From the NCBI GenBank assembly GCA_008933995.1, contig WARS01000011.1, positions 11,747,516-11,811,515 of the forward strand: DNA of 64,000 nucleotides. The letters run 5' to 3'. Shown here piece by piece: positions 13,695 through 27,700 of this stretch. The stretch's first letter is position 1. The number at the start of each line of letters is the position of its first letter. The stretch is from Datnioides undecimradiatus (lineage: Eukaryota > Chordata > Actinopteri > Lobotiformes > Datnioididae). The position numbers were made by a program, and so were the translations under genes. Below the pieces are notes generated by a model. The model made no database searches. It worked only from the letters and a program-made list of their open reading frames with translations, and was not told the origin of the DNA.

Positions 13695-13761
13695 TGGGGT
13701 TGCTTTAAGTGCGTGTGTGTTTTGTGTGAGCCAGTAAGTGTGAGTGGGGACCCTCCAGTTC

Positions 13762-13767
13762 AATAAA
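13762..13767 (+). promoter_or_regulatory. Polyadenylation signal for fibin (candidate)
   Basis: AATAAA 68 nt after the fibin stop codon. Another lies farther on near 14106, so the 3' end could be longer. Confidence 0.45.
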
Positions 13768-16700
13768 CAAACTGGAAAGTTCACTGTGGCTTATGAATAT
13801 CCCTCCTAAAGTATCATGAATATCTCTGACCTTTGGTTATCTCCATTCCTTGGACATGTGTCATTAAATGGAGCTGGAGCAAAAACATCCACACATTCCT
13901 CTGAGTCAGGAGGGAAAAAGGAAATGTGGACATAAATTATGTCTGCATGGAGCCCTCTGTGCCACCTCAGAGGAAGAGTTTTTATTCAAGAGACTGTGAA
14001 AAAATAAAAGCCTTCTAAGTGGATTTATCTGCCTCTTAATCAATAATATATCTGCATTTTGTCTGTATGGTTTAAATTATGTTATTATTAGGTTATTACT
14101 GATCAAATAAATGCTTAATATTCATCTTATATCTATTTTTTCTTTTTCTTTTTTTTACAACAAAGGCAACACGTGCTTCGATGTCTTAATTAAATCAGGA
14201 ATTTAGTTTCCTTGTCATATTCATCCATTTTCTGCATACATACGTTTCTCATTTGTCTGGAGACATACAATGCCATTCACTGCTGTTTTGTAAAAGCCAT
14301 CTCCATCCTTTGAAGCCCTGGGTCACTATAAACAGTGAAAAACCTCTGAAATCTGAACATTTGATTGCCTGTGTCTTTACGTCACCATGTTTGTTGCTGG
14401 CACTACAAGTGGCAGGCTCGACCGTCCCGTCAAGTGGCCGTGGTTAATTGGCGTCTGAAGTCTGTCACTTCCTCCCACTGCCATCTGGAAGCCATCTACT
14501 CAAATATGAAATATGTTTGTCCGGAGGCAGCCACTCTCGTCATTATCTACTCTTTTGTCTGTCACGATCTATAAAATCTGTGGCTGATATGGAAATATTT
14601 TGTGTTGAATTTCTGAGTTGTTTTGGGTGATGCAATTTTACTAAAAATAGGCTTCTAAATGGCTCACAGCTTGTTTCAATTTCCATACAAAACTACTCTT
14701 TTGCTTTTCTGCTATGTTGGCAAGCAACATTTTATTTAGTTTAAGGCAGAAAAGTTGTTTTGAATTCCTCAAAGACATTAACTCTACAAACTAATCTACT
14801 GTTTTAATTTGCAGCTCTAATATTTTGAATGCCTTTGGTAGCAGCCCAATGTCTTTTCTATCTTTAACTACCATTTAAAAACTCTCTTTTTCCAGCCAAT
14901 GTCTGCAACAACCACAAAGTAACTGCCATAAGCATGCCCTCTTTTTACAGAGATAATGTCTCTGCAGATGTGAGGGAGCCAGATGGGCTGCCATGGGCGC
15001 AACTGGGTGTGATTTCCTCTGTCTGGTTTTCCTCACAGTCCAGCCTCCCCTGAGGGACCCCTTTTTAAAAACAGCGCTCTGTAGCTCGGCACAGTGCGAG
15101 CCAACCCCGTCAAAAACCCGGAGCTGCAGGAGCTCCATGTGCAGGGAAACCCTATATGTCTGTATGGCTCTTAATTTTCAGGGGCACTGCACAGGGCTCA
15201 CAGGATCTGATTAAAAGATTTGGTTAAAATTTCCACTGTGTAAGGAAAGGTAGATCAGCTCACAAAACCTCTCATAAGCCACTCTCCCACCTAACTTTAT
15301 ACATTGCTTAATTTATTGGGTCATCATTGCTGCCTATGGAATAATGTTTTGGTTTTTTTTGCTGTAGATCAGTTTCAGGTCCCTGAAGCCTAGAAGAAGG
15401 AGGCCTTAGCTCACTGACAAACAAGGACAAACAAAGAAAGGTCAGGAATGCAGACCAGAGATGACCTGAGAACACACTGATCCCTCTCTGTGCAGAGCAC
15501 AAAGCCCCCAAACCCCCATGCCTCTGTAGTGTTATTATTAGAAAGATGTGAGCTGTTTGAAATCTACAACTGCTGCTAGTCCTACCATTATTATCACTGC
15601 AGTGAAAACTACTGTATATGACAGTTACCACTAATCCTAGTAATATCATCTATCAGCTGCATCTGTCCCAAAATGTTGTCCTGTAAGAGGAAAAGACACA
15701 AGCTGGTCACTGATAAGACAGAAAATATTTTAATTTAAGGTCAGCTTATTGGTTAGTTTGTTTCTTTGTTCTTTAACTGCATCTAATGGTCTTCATCAGC
15801 ATGGCCAGCACAAGACTACTGAGTTGATTTCAGAGATGTTCTCAGATCTTTTACTAAAGTAAAAGTTAGTGCAGAAATACTCTGTAAACATTACTTAAGT
15901 GCATAAGTATTAACACCAAATTACCTAATAATTGTAAAATACTTGAGTAAATGTACTTAGTGTAGTTACTTTCTATCACTGTTCAGACCACAGTTATCTG
16001 CTGCAGCTGTGGTTAAACATCACTTTTTCAGATTTTAAATGCAACACACTAACTGAGCTCAGCGGTGACTGTATGACTTTAAAGGATGCAGGAGGATATG
16101 CAGTAATTAGACCACCTACAATATTAAATGAATTTTTAATGCTGTGGTGACATACAGGACATGTAGGATTTTCCCCTCACTAAACACGTTGCAGGTGTTT
16201 TGTATCATTGTTGCCATGAGAGATTTCAGAGCAAACGCAAACAATGAAACACAGCAACAGCGTTGCCCTTTACAGTGAGTTTTTCTATGTTAATACATTT
16301 TACTGCAAAAACATACTCCTTTTTAAAAACTTACATTTGAATATAAAATCAAAGTTCACAGTTATACTTTACTTTCAGCAGTTTGCACAGTCTGCTGCTT
16401 CACTGTGCTGAAACAAGAATGTTTCATTTACTTTAATCTTTCAGCTCACCAGAAAGTGCAGATAATGTTATTGTAGATACTTTTTTTGGCATTTATAATA
16501 TAAAGCAAATCATTTATCATTTCACAAACTTATAATTACTTATAAAAACCCAGTCTCCAGTGGCCAATATGGTTTTAACCCACAATGTGGATTTCTTTCA
16601 TGGCTGCAGCTGCACATATTAAGTCTATAAAGATAATAAGTATAATATGAGCAATACAATAGTCCAGAGGAGATGCAGAGGATCAGGGAAACTTCAGGAA

Positions 16701-17330
16701 ATGAGTGAAGCCATCAGCTGAATTGGATGTCAGAAAGATTTAATTTCTCATAAAAGTTGTGGTAAAGTAATTACAGCTCACAGTGGCTGGTATGCATGTT
16801 GTCAATGGAATAAAATCTTTAAACAGTCATCAATCACAATACAAGTGTAAATTTGTCTTTTCGTCAGACTAAAGAATGTGATCGGATTTGTTGCACTTAT
16901 CTGGATCTTGTTTCTTTTTTATGGACCTCTGATGTTTATTGAAGGAGGTTTTATTTCACTGTAATAGCCGGCAGACAGTTACTTCACTTTTTCTGTTCTG
17001 TTTTACTTGGATTGTTATTTCATTTTATTTTATTTTTGTCAGTCCCTTTTTGGTCACTGACTCAAGCTTTGGTCACTGACATTTTCACAGTTAAGTGTTC
17101 AGAAGTGGTTGAATAAAACAGACTCCCTGTGAGCACGGACAGGAATATAAACAGCTGCTGTTTAAAAGCAATGCTATAAAAGTTTGGACTCCATTAGCAG
17201 ACCTCTCTGCCTGCTGACATACCAGTGAGCTCATGTCATAATGAGAGAAAAGACGACCACAGGGAGGTTTACGTCATGGCCACTTCAGTGTGTTACACAG
17301 GCAAAGTAATAATAATATAGTTTTGCATGG
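13768..17330. other. Intergenic region between fibin and tmem178b
   Basis: About 3.5 kb of AT-rich DNA between the ends of two convergent genes. Apart from the repeat fragment at 15838-15985 I see no exon, RNA gene or clear mobile element. Confidence 0.5.
15838..15985 (+). repeat. Fragment of the AAGTAAAAGT-type percomorph repeat
   Basis: ACTAAAGTAAAAGTTAGTGC near 15853 and TACTTGAGTAAATGTACTTA near 15941, ending in TAGTTACTTTCTATCACTG, match from memory the abundant fish repeat built on 'acttgagtaaatgtacttagttactttcc'. Short and degenerate. Confidence 0.6.
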
Positions 17331-17334
17331 CTGT

Positions 17335-17340
17335 TTTATT
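17335..17340 (-). promoter_or_regulatory. Candidate polyadenylation signal of tmem178b
   Basis: TTTATT on the plus strand, AATAAA on the transcript strand, about 590 nt past the stop at 17932. No other feature is seen between them. Confidence 0.4.
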
Positions 17341-17931
17341 TTTCAAAAATATCTTGATGGGGTAAGACCTCAAGAACAACAAAACATTTTCCTCAAACAC
17401 AGTTTGGTCTTAATGCTCATTTTTTCCTTGAATAAACACAAATGCATCTGCATACATACAATTCAAAAAGTACATGTACATATTTTGTTTTGAACGGGTA
17501 CATAATGATACACAGTTGCCCTTTTGAAATGTGACCGTACACATCCATAGTTTGATCTTCAATACAGATTTCAAAGTTGTGCTATTGATCGTCTGCCAGT
17601 GTTTCTGTTTTTCTCTTTTTTTTCTTCTCACACTAGCAGATTTTACAGGAAGAAAATTGGTATAACTATTCTCCTCTTGAGGAGCAGGCAAATAACACTG
17701 AACAGTTCATTCGTAAAGAGGGACAGAAAAAAGCACCAGAGGAACTGAAATCGTCTTCAGTCAAACGTCACCTCTTTGTCGTGTGAGCGAGAGCCAGTGT
17801 CCTGTGCTTTCTCTGTGCCAAGCTGTGTGAAGGCTCCCTCTGCTCTGAGTCCCTGGGTGAAACTGTCTCTGGAACAGGGCTCATCACCGTTTCAGGATGA
17901 GACAGGTGTCTGTTAGATGTGCGGCGGCCTG

Positions 17932-19526
<1,595 letters not shown>

Positions 19527-21086
19527 GTTCCATGCGTATCTTGCCTCTGTGCCGTGATGATTCCACGGGACAGCAGGACTCCGCTCCCGGCTGCTGCTGT
19601 CAGTATCTGAGGTGGGGAGGATATTCAGCAATACGTGGAAATCTGAAATGCAGATAAATCCCTAAAGCCCTCATTTCTTTGATTTATCAACCACTGATGA
19701 AAAGAGCCAAAAAATACATTTGGGCCTCGATGAGCTATTTTGGTTGTCTCCTCTATGCCTCTGAACTCAGTCTAGCCTAGATACTGGTCAGTCCAGCGAT
19801 TTCTTTCCAGTAGATGGAGACAGAGCAAATATTTGAAAGCACAACAAGCCCCAGGGCCGCTCTTATGCCTTGTCTGCACGAAAAGCTGGCCAAAGTTTGA
19901 TACTAGAGGAAGTGTCGTCCCTCACATTTCTACATGTATCAGCTGAGCAGCTGTTGTCTTCAGTGTTCAGTTAAGAAAGACGGACCATAATAAACCCCCA
20001 CAGTGGCGCCTCATTTTCTCTATCTGCGCACAGAAAACTGTTTCATCACGTCCAGCATACTGTTTCTGGTAACTTTCCACCCCCAAACTGTTAATGGAGT
20101 GTTGTTTGGTTCATTAGACATGTTTTGAGAGAAGTCATAAAATGACTGACTGCTGCTAAAAAAGCTAAAAACGTGATTTTCTTTAGCCACAAAGAACATC
20201 ACAGATGATTCAAGTTTTAATTCTTAGCTAATAATATCTAATGTCATATCTATGGTCATGACAGGTGTATCGTGGGTTTTGTTATGCACCTTTTGGGAGG
20301 TAAAAATGTTAAAACACAAACAAGTTAAAGGGACAAAGTAGCTCCAGACATTTCAGTCATGTTTTCACTGGTTTTCCTTGGTCAATACTTCCTCAATTTA
20401 AACCATAAATGCCAAACTAAAAGAGGAACAAGCCCGATTCCAAACTTCACTTTTGGTTTCAGCTCCTGTGTTCAGTAAAAAATCCTACACAAATACATCT
20501 TAGTGGGGTGAAAACGAGTAGATGTTATATTCCTGCACATTAAATACAATAAAGTCAGATTTCTCAACATAACTATGAGGATTTAAATTACAAACCAGCT
20601 TCATGTTATTTGTCTTGTGCTAAGAATGAGTGCACATGACGGTAGCACATAAACTGTGTGAGGGGAACTTGAAGAATACAAGGGCACACCACTGAGTGTG
20701 TGATAATTAATGGATATTTTAACAGTGTGGCTTTTCGCACAAGATTTAATTATTAGATTTAATATACCTGCCTATCCATCACACAAAATGAAAACTAATT
20801 TTTAAAAAACATATTTTTAAAAAAACGCCTCTTACTTTTTTAAAAAAAAGATTTCTCTGGACCATGATAAAAACATTTTAAATAATAACAGTGTAATTGC
20901 TTCTACCCCTAAAAAGATGAATAGCTATGAATTACTGTACAATCTTGCCTCTTGAATATGCAGAAGAGGGACATAAATATGATTACTGTAAATTACACTC
21001 AGCCATCAGGAACTAGCTGGTCACTTGAATTTGACAATTGGATGATTATGAGTGTAGAGGGTTATAGGGTCCAGCTTATTTCTCAC
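19527..21086. other. Intergenic region between tmem178b and spi1
   Basis: The two genes diverge from this 1.7-kb spacer, so it should hold both promoters. I see no further exon. Only the ETS-IRF composite site near 21090 stands out. Confidence 0.45.
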
Positions 21087-21096
21087 TTTCAGTTCC
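21087..21096 (-). promoter_or_regulatory. ETS-IRF composite element upstream of the PU.1 gene
   Basis: The minus strand reads GGAACTGAAAGTGAGA. Its first ten bases match GGAANNGAAA exactly, the EICE consensus bound by PU.1 with IRF4/IRF8. It lies about 120 bp before the first ATG of spi1. Autoregulation of PU.1 genes is known in mammals; use of this site here is inferred. Confidence 0.45.
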
Positions 21097-21214
21097 TATT
21101 TGTCTGGTGAAGTCAGTGCCTAGCGACGCTGCATGTTTGACTGTGAAGCAATAAGAAAAAGGTGACATTCATCACAAGCTTCAAGAACACAGATTCTCAT
21201 GCTGCCTTGTTTAT

Positions 21215-23326
21215 ATGATGGACGGATATGTCATATCATCTGTAAGTGTTGCTGCGTTATTGTCTTATCTTTGATCTTTTACCAAGCAGATGAGAGGACT
21301 AGTCTTTGATAATACTTTGTCTGTATGTTCTATGTTTTTTCTGTATGTTTCTGAAAAGAATAGGAAGACTACATTCTCAAGTTTTGTTAGCATGTTACAA
21401 GCATTAAAATGTTCGGTAAAAGAAGCCAGTTCTTGTGTTTTAACTAAAGGTCATATGTAACTTAATTTCGGTAGGACAAAGAGAAGCAAGTGTCTGCTTT
21501 CTCTATGACAAGATATAACTTTTCCCCTCCTAAGGCCTCAGCAGAAATCCTTCCAAATGAAACTGAGGATTACCGGGCACCTGCAGAGCTGTACCCCTAC
21601 CTCTCTAATGTGGGGGAGCTTTATGAAGGTGAGAGGAGTGGATTTAACTGCTGAAACAGTCCAGAAACACCACACGACTGAGAGCCTTATTCCTTCTGTC
21701 GCTTTTCAGACCGTAGATGGAACTTCCACTCTGAGCGTGTCCAGCCAACAGACTTTGATAATTCCCCAGTGAATCATCTCACGGAGCTTCAGTCTGTGCC
21801 TCCTCAACAGCTGATACAACCCTACCGCTACAGCAGTGAGTCTATGCCCCTCCACCTGGACCCACCACTTGTTCCCCTCTCTGTGTCACCACAGGTAAGC
21901 TCCTGCTCAGAAACGAATGATGGCACCAGTGTGAAAAGACACAATCTCTTAATATGTGGTGTGATTTTTTTATTATATTATATATGATTTTTTTTATTAT
22001 ATTACTAAAATCTACCATCCTAAAGCAGAAAAACTTCCCTAAATTTAATACAGAGTTAGTTTGGAATGTAATCTTATTATTAGTATGCAGCAGTAATGTT
22101 TAGCAGGGATATTACTCATTATAATTTCCCCTGATAGCAGCAGTGGAGATAAAGTAAGATAATCACAAAACCTTGTTAAGTGAAAATGATTGGCAAATTA
22201 TATTGTCAACTGGGGCTTCGACTAATGATTGTTCACTAGTCAGTATTGATTCATCTGTTGATTATTTTTCTGATTAAAACAATAAAAGTCATTGTTGATT
22301 AAAATTGTTCTGATTATTTTAGCACTTTCGTTAATAAACATAACTGTGTGGGTGTACATGCTTAAATTAAAGGTCAAACACTAAAGTCTCTTTGGACCCA
22401 ATCTATTGCTGACACCATAATAACAACACAATAGACTTGGAGGAATTACTGTGAAGAAAATAACATAGATTTATATAATATAAAATCTAAAAACAACTGT
22501 CAGGTTCTGCCCAATCTCTACAAACATGCATGATGTGGACAGTCAGGGATATTTTCACTGAAATGTCATCCACACCACGTGGTCTTGCTCAGCATTGAAT
22601 TCTATTTTGGCAGAAGTACTTCCTCTTTTCATATAATGACAGTGTTTAAATGGTAATGTTGGACAGTGAGTAACTGCAAAACAAAAACTCTACAGCTCTT
22701 TACGTAAAGTTCAACTATGACACACTGTAAATTTCTCCTAAAGATCCCATATTACACCCCATCCCTGTGCTACCAGTACCAACCCACTGCCTCGCCTGGT
22801 CATTACTACTCAGAAGAGGAACAAAGAGGACTGAGTCCTCCACTCGAGGTATCAGATGGGGAGGATGACTTTGAAAACCACAACCACTCTGTTTTCAGGA
22901 AAGACACTAGTAAGTATTGCCAATGCATTTTTTACTGACATCAAATGTCCTGAAAGTTGATTTTAAACTGATAACTAAAAACCACCTAAGGGGATTCTCA
23001 TATTTTTCAATCCAGACAACAAGAAGAAAATCCGCTTGTACCAGTTCCTCCTGGACTTGTTAAGAAATGGGGACATGAGTGACAGTATCTGGTGGGTGGA
23101 CCAGGACAAGGGTATCTTTCAGTTCTCCACCAAACACAAAGAAGTTCTGGCCAGCCACTGGGGCACACAGAAAGGAAACCGCAAAAAAATGACCTACCAA
23201 AAGATGGCTCGAGCTCTGAGAAACTATGGTAAAACTGGAGAGGTTAAAAAAGTGAAGAAGAAGCTGACATACCAGTTCAGTGAGGCGGTGCTGAGGAACC
23301 TGTACTTAAATCATTATTCTCACTGA
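21215..23326 (+). CDS. spi1: PU.1-type ETS transcription factor (Spi1 paralogue)
   Basis: Five exons give a 260-residue protein: 21215-21241, 21535-21628, 21710-21894, 22744-22909 and 23016-23326 (phases 0, 1, 0, 1). Exon 1 encodes only nine residues starting [12 protein letters not shown] 21218 is an equal start candidate. The N-terminal half is an acidic/Gln-containing activation region with LYPYLS and NHLTELQSV blocks also found in PU.1, then a PEST-like segment [16 protein letters not shown]. The ETS domain (about residues 163-247) runs from [18 protein letters not shown] through the recognition helix [15 protein letters not shown] to KKKLTYQF, all nearly identical to SPI1. PU.1 drives myeloid and B-cell genes by binding GGAA sites. 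The C-terminus ([14 protein letters not shown]) differs from mammalian SPI1. Teleosts keep two copies; the cyp19a1b/prc1 neighbourhood suggests the spi1a copy, but the a/b assignment is uncertain. Confidence 0.88.
22206..22325 (+). repeat. Repeat fragment in spi1 intron 3 (gggctgcaactaacgatt type)
   Basis: GGGGCTTCGACTAATGATT followed by CATCTGTTGATTATTTTTC resembles one end of the common fish repeat also found at 62505-63140. Heavily decayed. The rest of this intron (21895-22743) shows nothing else. Confidence 0.45.
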
Positions 23327-24277
23327 TGAGGGAGCAAAGGCTTTTGTCTTTCATTATGCTCTTTTCACTAAATCTACCAAGATTGTGCCTGCAACTTCAC
23401 TTGTTTTTTCTGAATTTCCATACCTATTTATTTGTGATGTATATCTTCTATGATGTTTGCTACCCTATAAACTGCTTCATTTTAGACCCAAATTAAATTC
23501 ATGTGTCTGTGCCTGTGTACAAGGATTATAGGGCCATTAGACAAAAAACAAACAAACAAACAAACAAAAAAACAGTAATTTAAACATGTTTGCATGTTTG
23601 GTCATGAATATGTGTGGACGGATATTAAATTCCTTTTGTGAAATAGCTCAGATGAATTGTATCCACCTTTAAACAAACATAAAACTCAAAGTGTATGTAT
23701 GAACATTTCAGAACATGGTTAGCCGATTTCTGATTCAATACATGGCAGCAACATGACCACAATTTAAGATTTCTCATTGTTTTTAAGTCTGTTTTTAACA
23801 GAGAGCAACAGAGAGGACTGACAAGTATGCAATAATGTCATATGGACAGAAAACACAGTACAGTGCGGTAGTAAATACCACTAATTTAAAGATAGGAAGA
23901 ATTACAGCATACATCCAAGCTGAACATGGTAGCAGAGACACATATACCAGATAAACAGAGTTAAGGAATTTTGACATCCAGACAAGAACTTCAAAATACC
24001 ACAACAAAATTAAACCAAATACTTCCTGAACAAATGAAATATATTTTTCCAATGCAACTACAAGCAGATAAATAATACTAAAGATGTGTAGAGTGAGTGT
24101 TTATCTATGAAGAGACGTGTGCCTGCATGACCACAAAACTCGCTGTTTCATGCAGGCCTGGATGGAGGATAGACTACGGATGCACAAAAGGTAAATTCAC
24201 ACAGCCAAAGATAAATCACGCCATATATATAGACTTACACTACACCTCATACAAAAACAGACAGGAACAAACACTGC

Positions 24278-24309
<32 letters not shown>

Positions 24310-24600
24310 GCTCTTATGTATTTGTTATGACTTTTTATTTAAATAGCATTTACAAATGGATGTACCTATTGTTATCTCATTGGCCTCATAGCTACTTCCT
24401 TATGCTTTGGCGCTATGTGAGAATGATACTTAAAGCACTTTGCAATATTATTGGCAAAATTGGTGTACTTACTTTAATAGAATACTTCAATTAAATGTAA
24501 GCGTTAAAATATTAATTATAATGCTATTTGTTTCAGTGTTTGTGACCAGGAGTTTTGTCAGCAGTAACGTCCCTGCGTTTAAGTACCGCCCCAATAACCG
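23327..24600. other. spi1 3' UTR and spacer before prc1
   Basis: An ATTAAA at 23492-23497 could end the spi1 transcript. Short AAAC repeats lie at about 23548-23571. No gene is seen in the rest. Confidence 0.4.
24281..24309 (+). repeat. GATA tetranucleotide microsatellite
   Basis: About seven GATA units. Confidence 0.95.
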
Positions 24601-24624
24601 CTTTCGATAACGTCACTTGGATCA

Positions 24625-24665
24625 GCCAATCACAGCCCAGATATTGTTTCGGTGCAAATTTCAAA
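24625..24665 (+). promoter_or_regulatory. CCAAT box plus CHR element of the prc1 promoter
   Basis: GCCAAT at 24625-24630 and TTCAAA at 24660-24665 (TTTGAA on the other strand, the canonical CHR) are about 30 bp apart, 126-166 bp before the start codon. CCAAT boxes (NF-Y) with a CHR (DREAM/MuvB complexes) mark G2/M genes, and human PRC1 is such a gene. Sites seen directly; function inferred. Confidence 0.55.
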
Positions 24666-24790
24666 CTCCGTCGAATCCACAAACGAACGGACAGCCCGAC
24701 ATCCGTAGCCACACCGATATTAACTAGTTTAATCCTGTCCCTGTTTTAAGGAAGATTTTTAAATAAAACTTAACTGTCTGCGGTGGCAAC

Positions 24791-27700
24791 ATGAGAGTAA
24801 GGTTAGTAACGTATTACTTTTATTAATTGCAGCCCGAATTGTTTACAATAACAATGTTTTTTCAGTTAGCAAAAGTGCTTCCTGATTGGCCTGTTGATTT
24901 TAGATAAAGCTAGCTTTACTGTGAGCAGACACCCAGCGTGTATCACGGTTGGACGGCTTACCCTCCTGTGTGTGTGTATGTAGCGATGGGTAATTTTGAA
25001 CGGTAATCATGGTTTCTGTTCATTTTATATCACTTGTGCTACCAGTCAGCTAATATTATTTAACGTTACAACTAATGCTGTAATATAGGGTCGGGAAACC
25101 TGCTAATGTTAGCTTGCCCTGTTGATTGTGGCAACTAGCGTTAGCTCGCTGCTACTCCCAGTCTACTACCCGATTTAAAGTTACTCACTTGCGCTAACGT
25201 TAATACCGGATCGGTTTAGACTGGTAGCAGGTGTTTCGAGATGTAGATGTTTGACCCACTTAAATCATTGCTTTTCCTCCAGTGAAGTCCACGCAGCAGA
25301 GTCTGTTGCCTACCTCAACAGAGCGCTGGTCAGGTTGCAGGATATTTGGGAGGAAATCGGGATTCCAGAGGAGCAGCGCACGCAGAGGACCGATGATGTT
25401 CACAAGCACATTAAAGTGAGTCCCACATTGGTTTGTACGAACTGAAAGTCTTATTGTTGATCTTACAGAGTGACCAAACTCATTTTTTCTCTCTTTCTCT
25501 TGTCCTGCAGGGTTTGCTAGATCTAATGATTGCTGAGGAAGAGGAGCTCAAGAAGAGGTTACTGAAAAACATAGAGTCCTTTCTTAAGGAACTTAAAAAT
25601 TTGTGCAATGAACTTCAGCTGCCCCCCTTTGAGGTACAGTCTCATAAGAATATCTGGTAGTTTTCTTAAACCTTAATGTAAAAATTGCTAGGTTTTTTGG
25701 ACTAACTCCATGGATTTCTGTGAAGGAGGAGGAGGGCTGTACCATTTTGCAGATGGAGAAGAACAGTCGCACACGTCTAGAGGTGCTCAGGGAGCACAAG
25801 AAACAAAGAATGGAGGAGCTTAAGGGCCTAATTGCCAAAGATCGCGAGCTGTGTGGAATTATGTGCACTACCCCATTTAGCATTGACCAGGACTCCATCC
25901 CATCACTACAGGAACTGGAGACATATCGCGCCTACCTAGATGATCTGACCAAAGAGAAGGTGCTACTGACTTTCAACTTCCCTTAATTACTGTCTTTCTT
26001 TTTTCTATTAGAGTTAAAGTTTATCTTGTTTTTCAGGAGCGCCGTCATGATGAATTTGTGAGTGTTAAAAAGGAGATCATTGTATGTATGGATGATCTGG
26101 AACAGCACCCAGAGACCAGTTTTGAGGTGGATGTGATGTATGAGGATGAGGATGCATTTTGTCTGTCGGATGACAACATTGCTGCTCTTAAACTGCTCCT
26201 CAGTCAGGTGATTTTTCTTTTTTATATTTATGTCTAGACAAATGCTAATATGACTGGTTAAGCAGCCTACAATGTTGTGTATTCTGTCTTTATAATGGAT
26301 GCAGGAGTTTATATTTTTATGCCTCCTTTCAGTTACAAGAACGCAAGGCTGAGAATGAGCTCTGCTGTTCAGCTTTCCGCACTAAGATCCAGGCACTGTG
26401 GGAAAGACTCCAGATTCCCCAGGAGGAGAGGGAAGCCCTCTCTGAGCATATGGTCAAGTCAAAGAAGAGAAACATTGAGGCAGTAAGAAATCCACCTCAT
26501 GTAGTTATTTACATAAATGTTTTAACACAATGCGATGTGTTGTTTCACCAAGCACATCTAACACATCTATGACAAGTTTTAATAAGGTGCATTTGGTCTT
26601 TCCAGCTCCAGACTGAGCTCCAGCGTCTAGAGGTGCTAAAAATACAGAGCATGAAAAGTGTCATTGAGGCCATCAGAGCTGAGATTGCCCTTTTCTGGGA
26701 GAGGTGCTTCTACAGCAAAGAGCAGCAGCAAGCTTTTGTTCCATACCATGATGGTGAATAACTTATAACAGCAAGACCTTTGTACTGAATATATGTAGTA
26801 TCACCACAAAAACAGTGTGGGTCTCAGTGCATGTCTTCTTTCCACAGATGATTTCACTGAAGAGCTTCTCAACCTGCATGAGGCTGAGGTCGGGACCCTG
26901 AAAAAGTATTATGAGGACCACAGAGAGCTCTTTGAGGGAGTCACCAAATGGCAGGAGAACTGGATCTTGTACCTGGAACTTGATGTAAGTAGTATCTTTA
27001 TGAATGAAGTGGAGAAGTATTTAAAATAAATGTAAATCATAGTGTGTTTTCAGTAGTGGGTGTATGTGCTCTCTCTCTCAGAAAAAGGCTAATGACCCCG
27101 CAAGGTTCAACAACAGAGGTGGAAACCTTCTGAAAGAAGAGAAACAGAGAACTGACCTGCAGAAAAGTTTACCCAGGGTGAGGAAATGCTTATGTGCATG
27201 TGCTGTTTGTTGGGTAAATGCAAAGCTAAAAATGTTATTGAGGTAGTTTTTTTTTGTTTGTTTGTTTTTGTTTGTTTTTTTTACTTGTATAAAAAGCTGT
27301 GGGTTCAAATTGGATCAATTGGCATTATAAAACACCAGAGCTCATAAGAACCAACAGCTGGAGGTTGATGTCTTACCAGTTTTGTCCAACAGATGGGGAT
27401 ATTGAACATTAATTATTACTGTGTATTTTCTATGCAAGCAATTGAGCTGGAGCACATATTCTTTTATGTGACGTAGTCTGTCAGTCAGCTGTCGTTACTG
27501 TATATGATGGTAACAAGGTAAACTTATTTAATTTATTGCAGCTGGAAAAGAGTCTGAAGGCCCAAATTGATCTTTGGGAGCAGGAGCATGGAAAGGAATT
27601 CCTGGTTCATGGACAGAAATTTCTTGAGTTCGTGCAGCAGCAATGGGATCACCATCACACTGAAAAGGAGAAGGAGAAGCTGGAAAGGGTAATTGATTTT

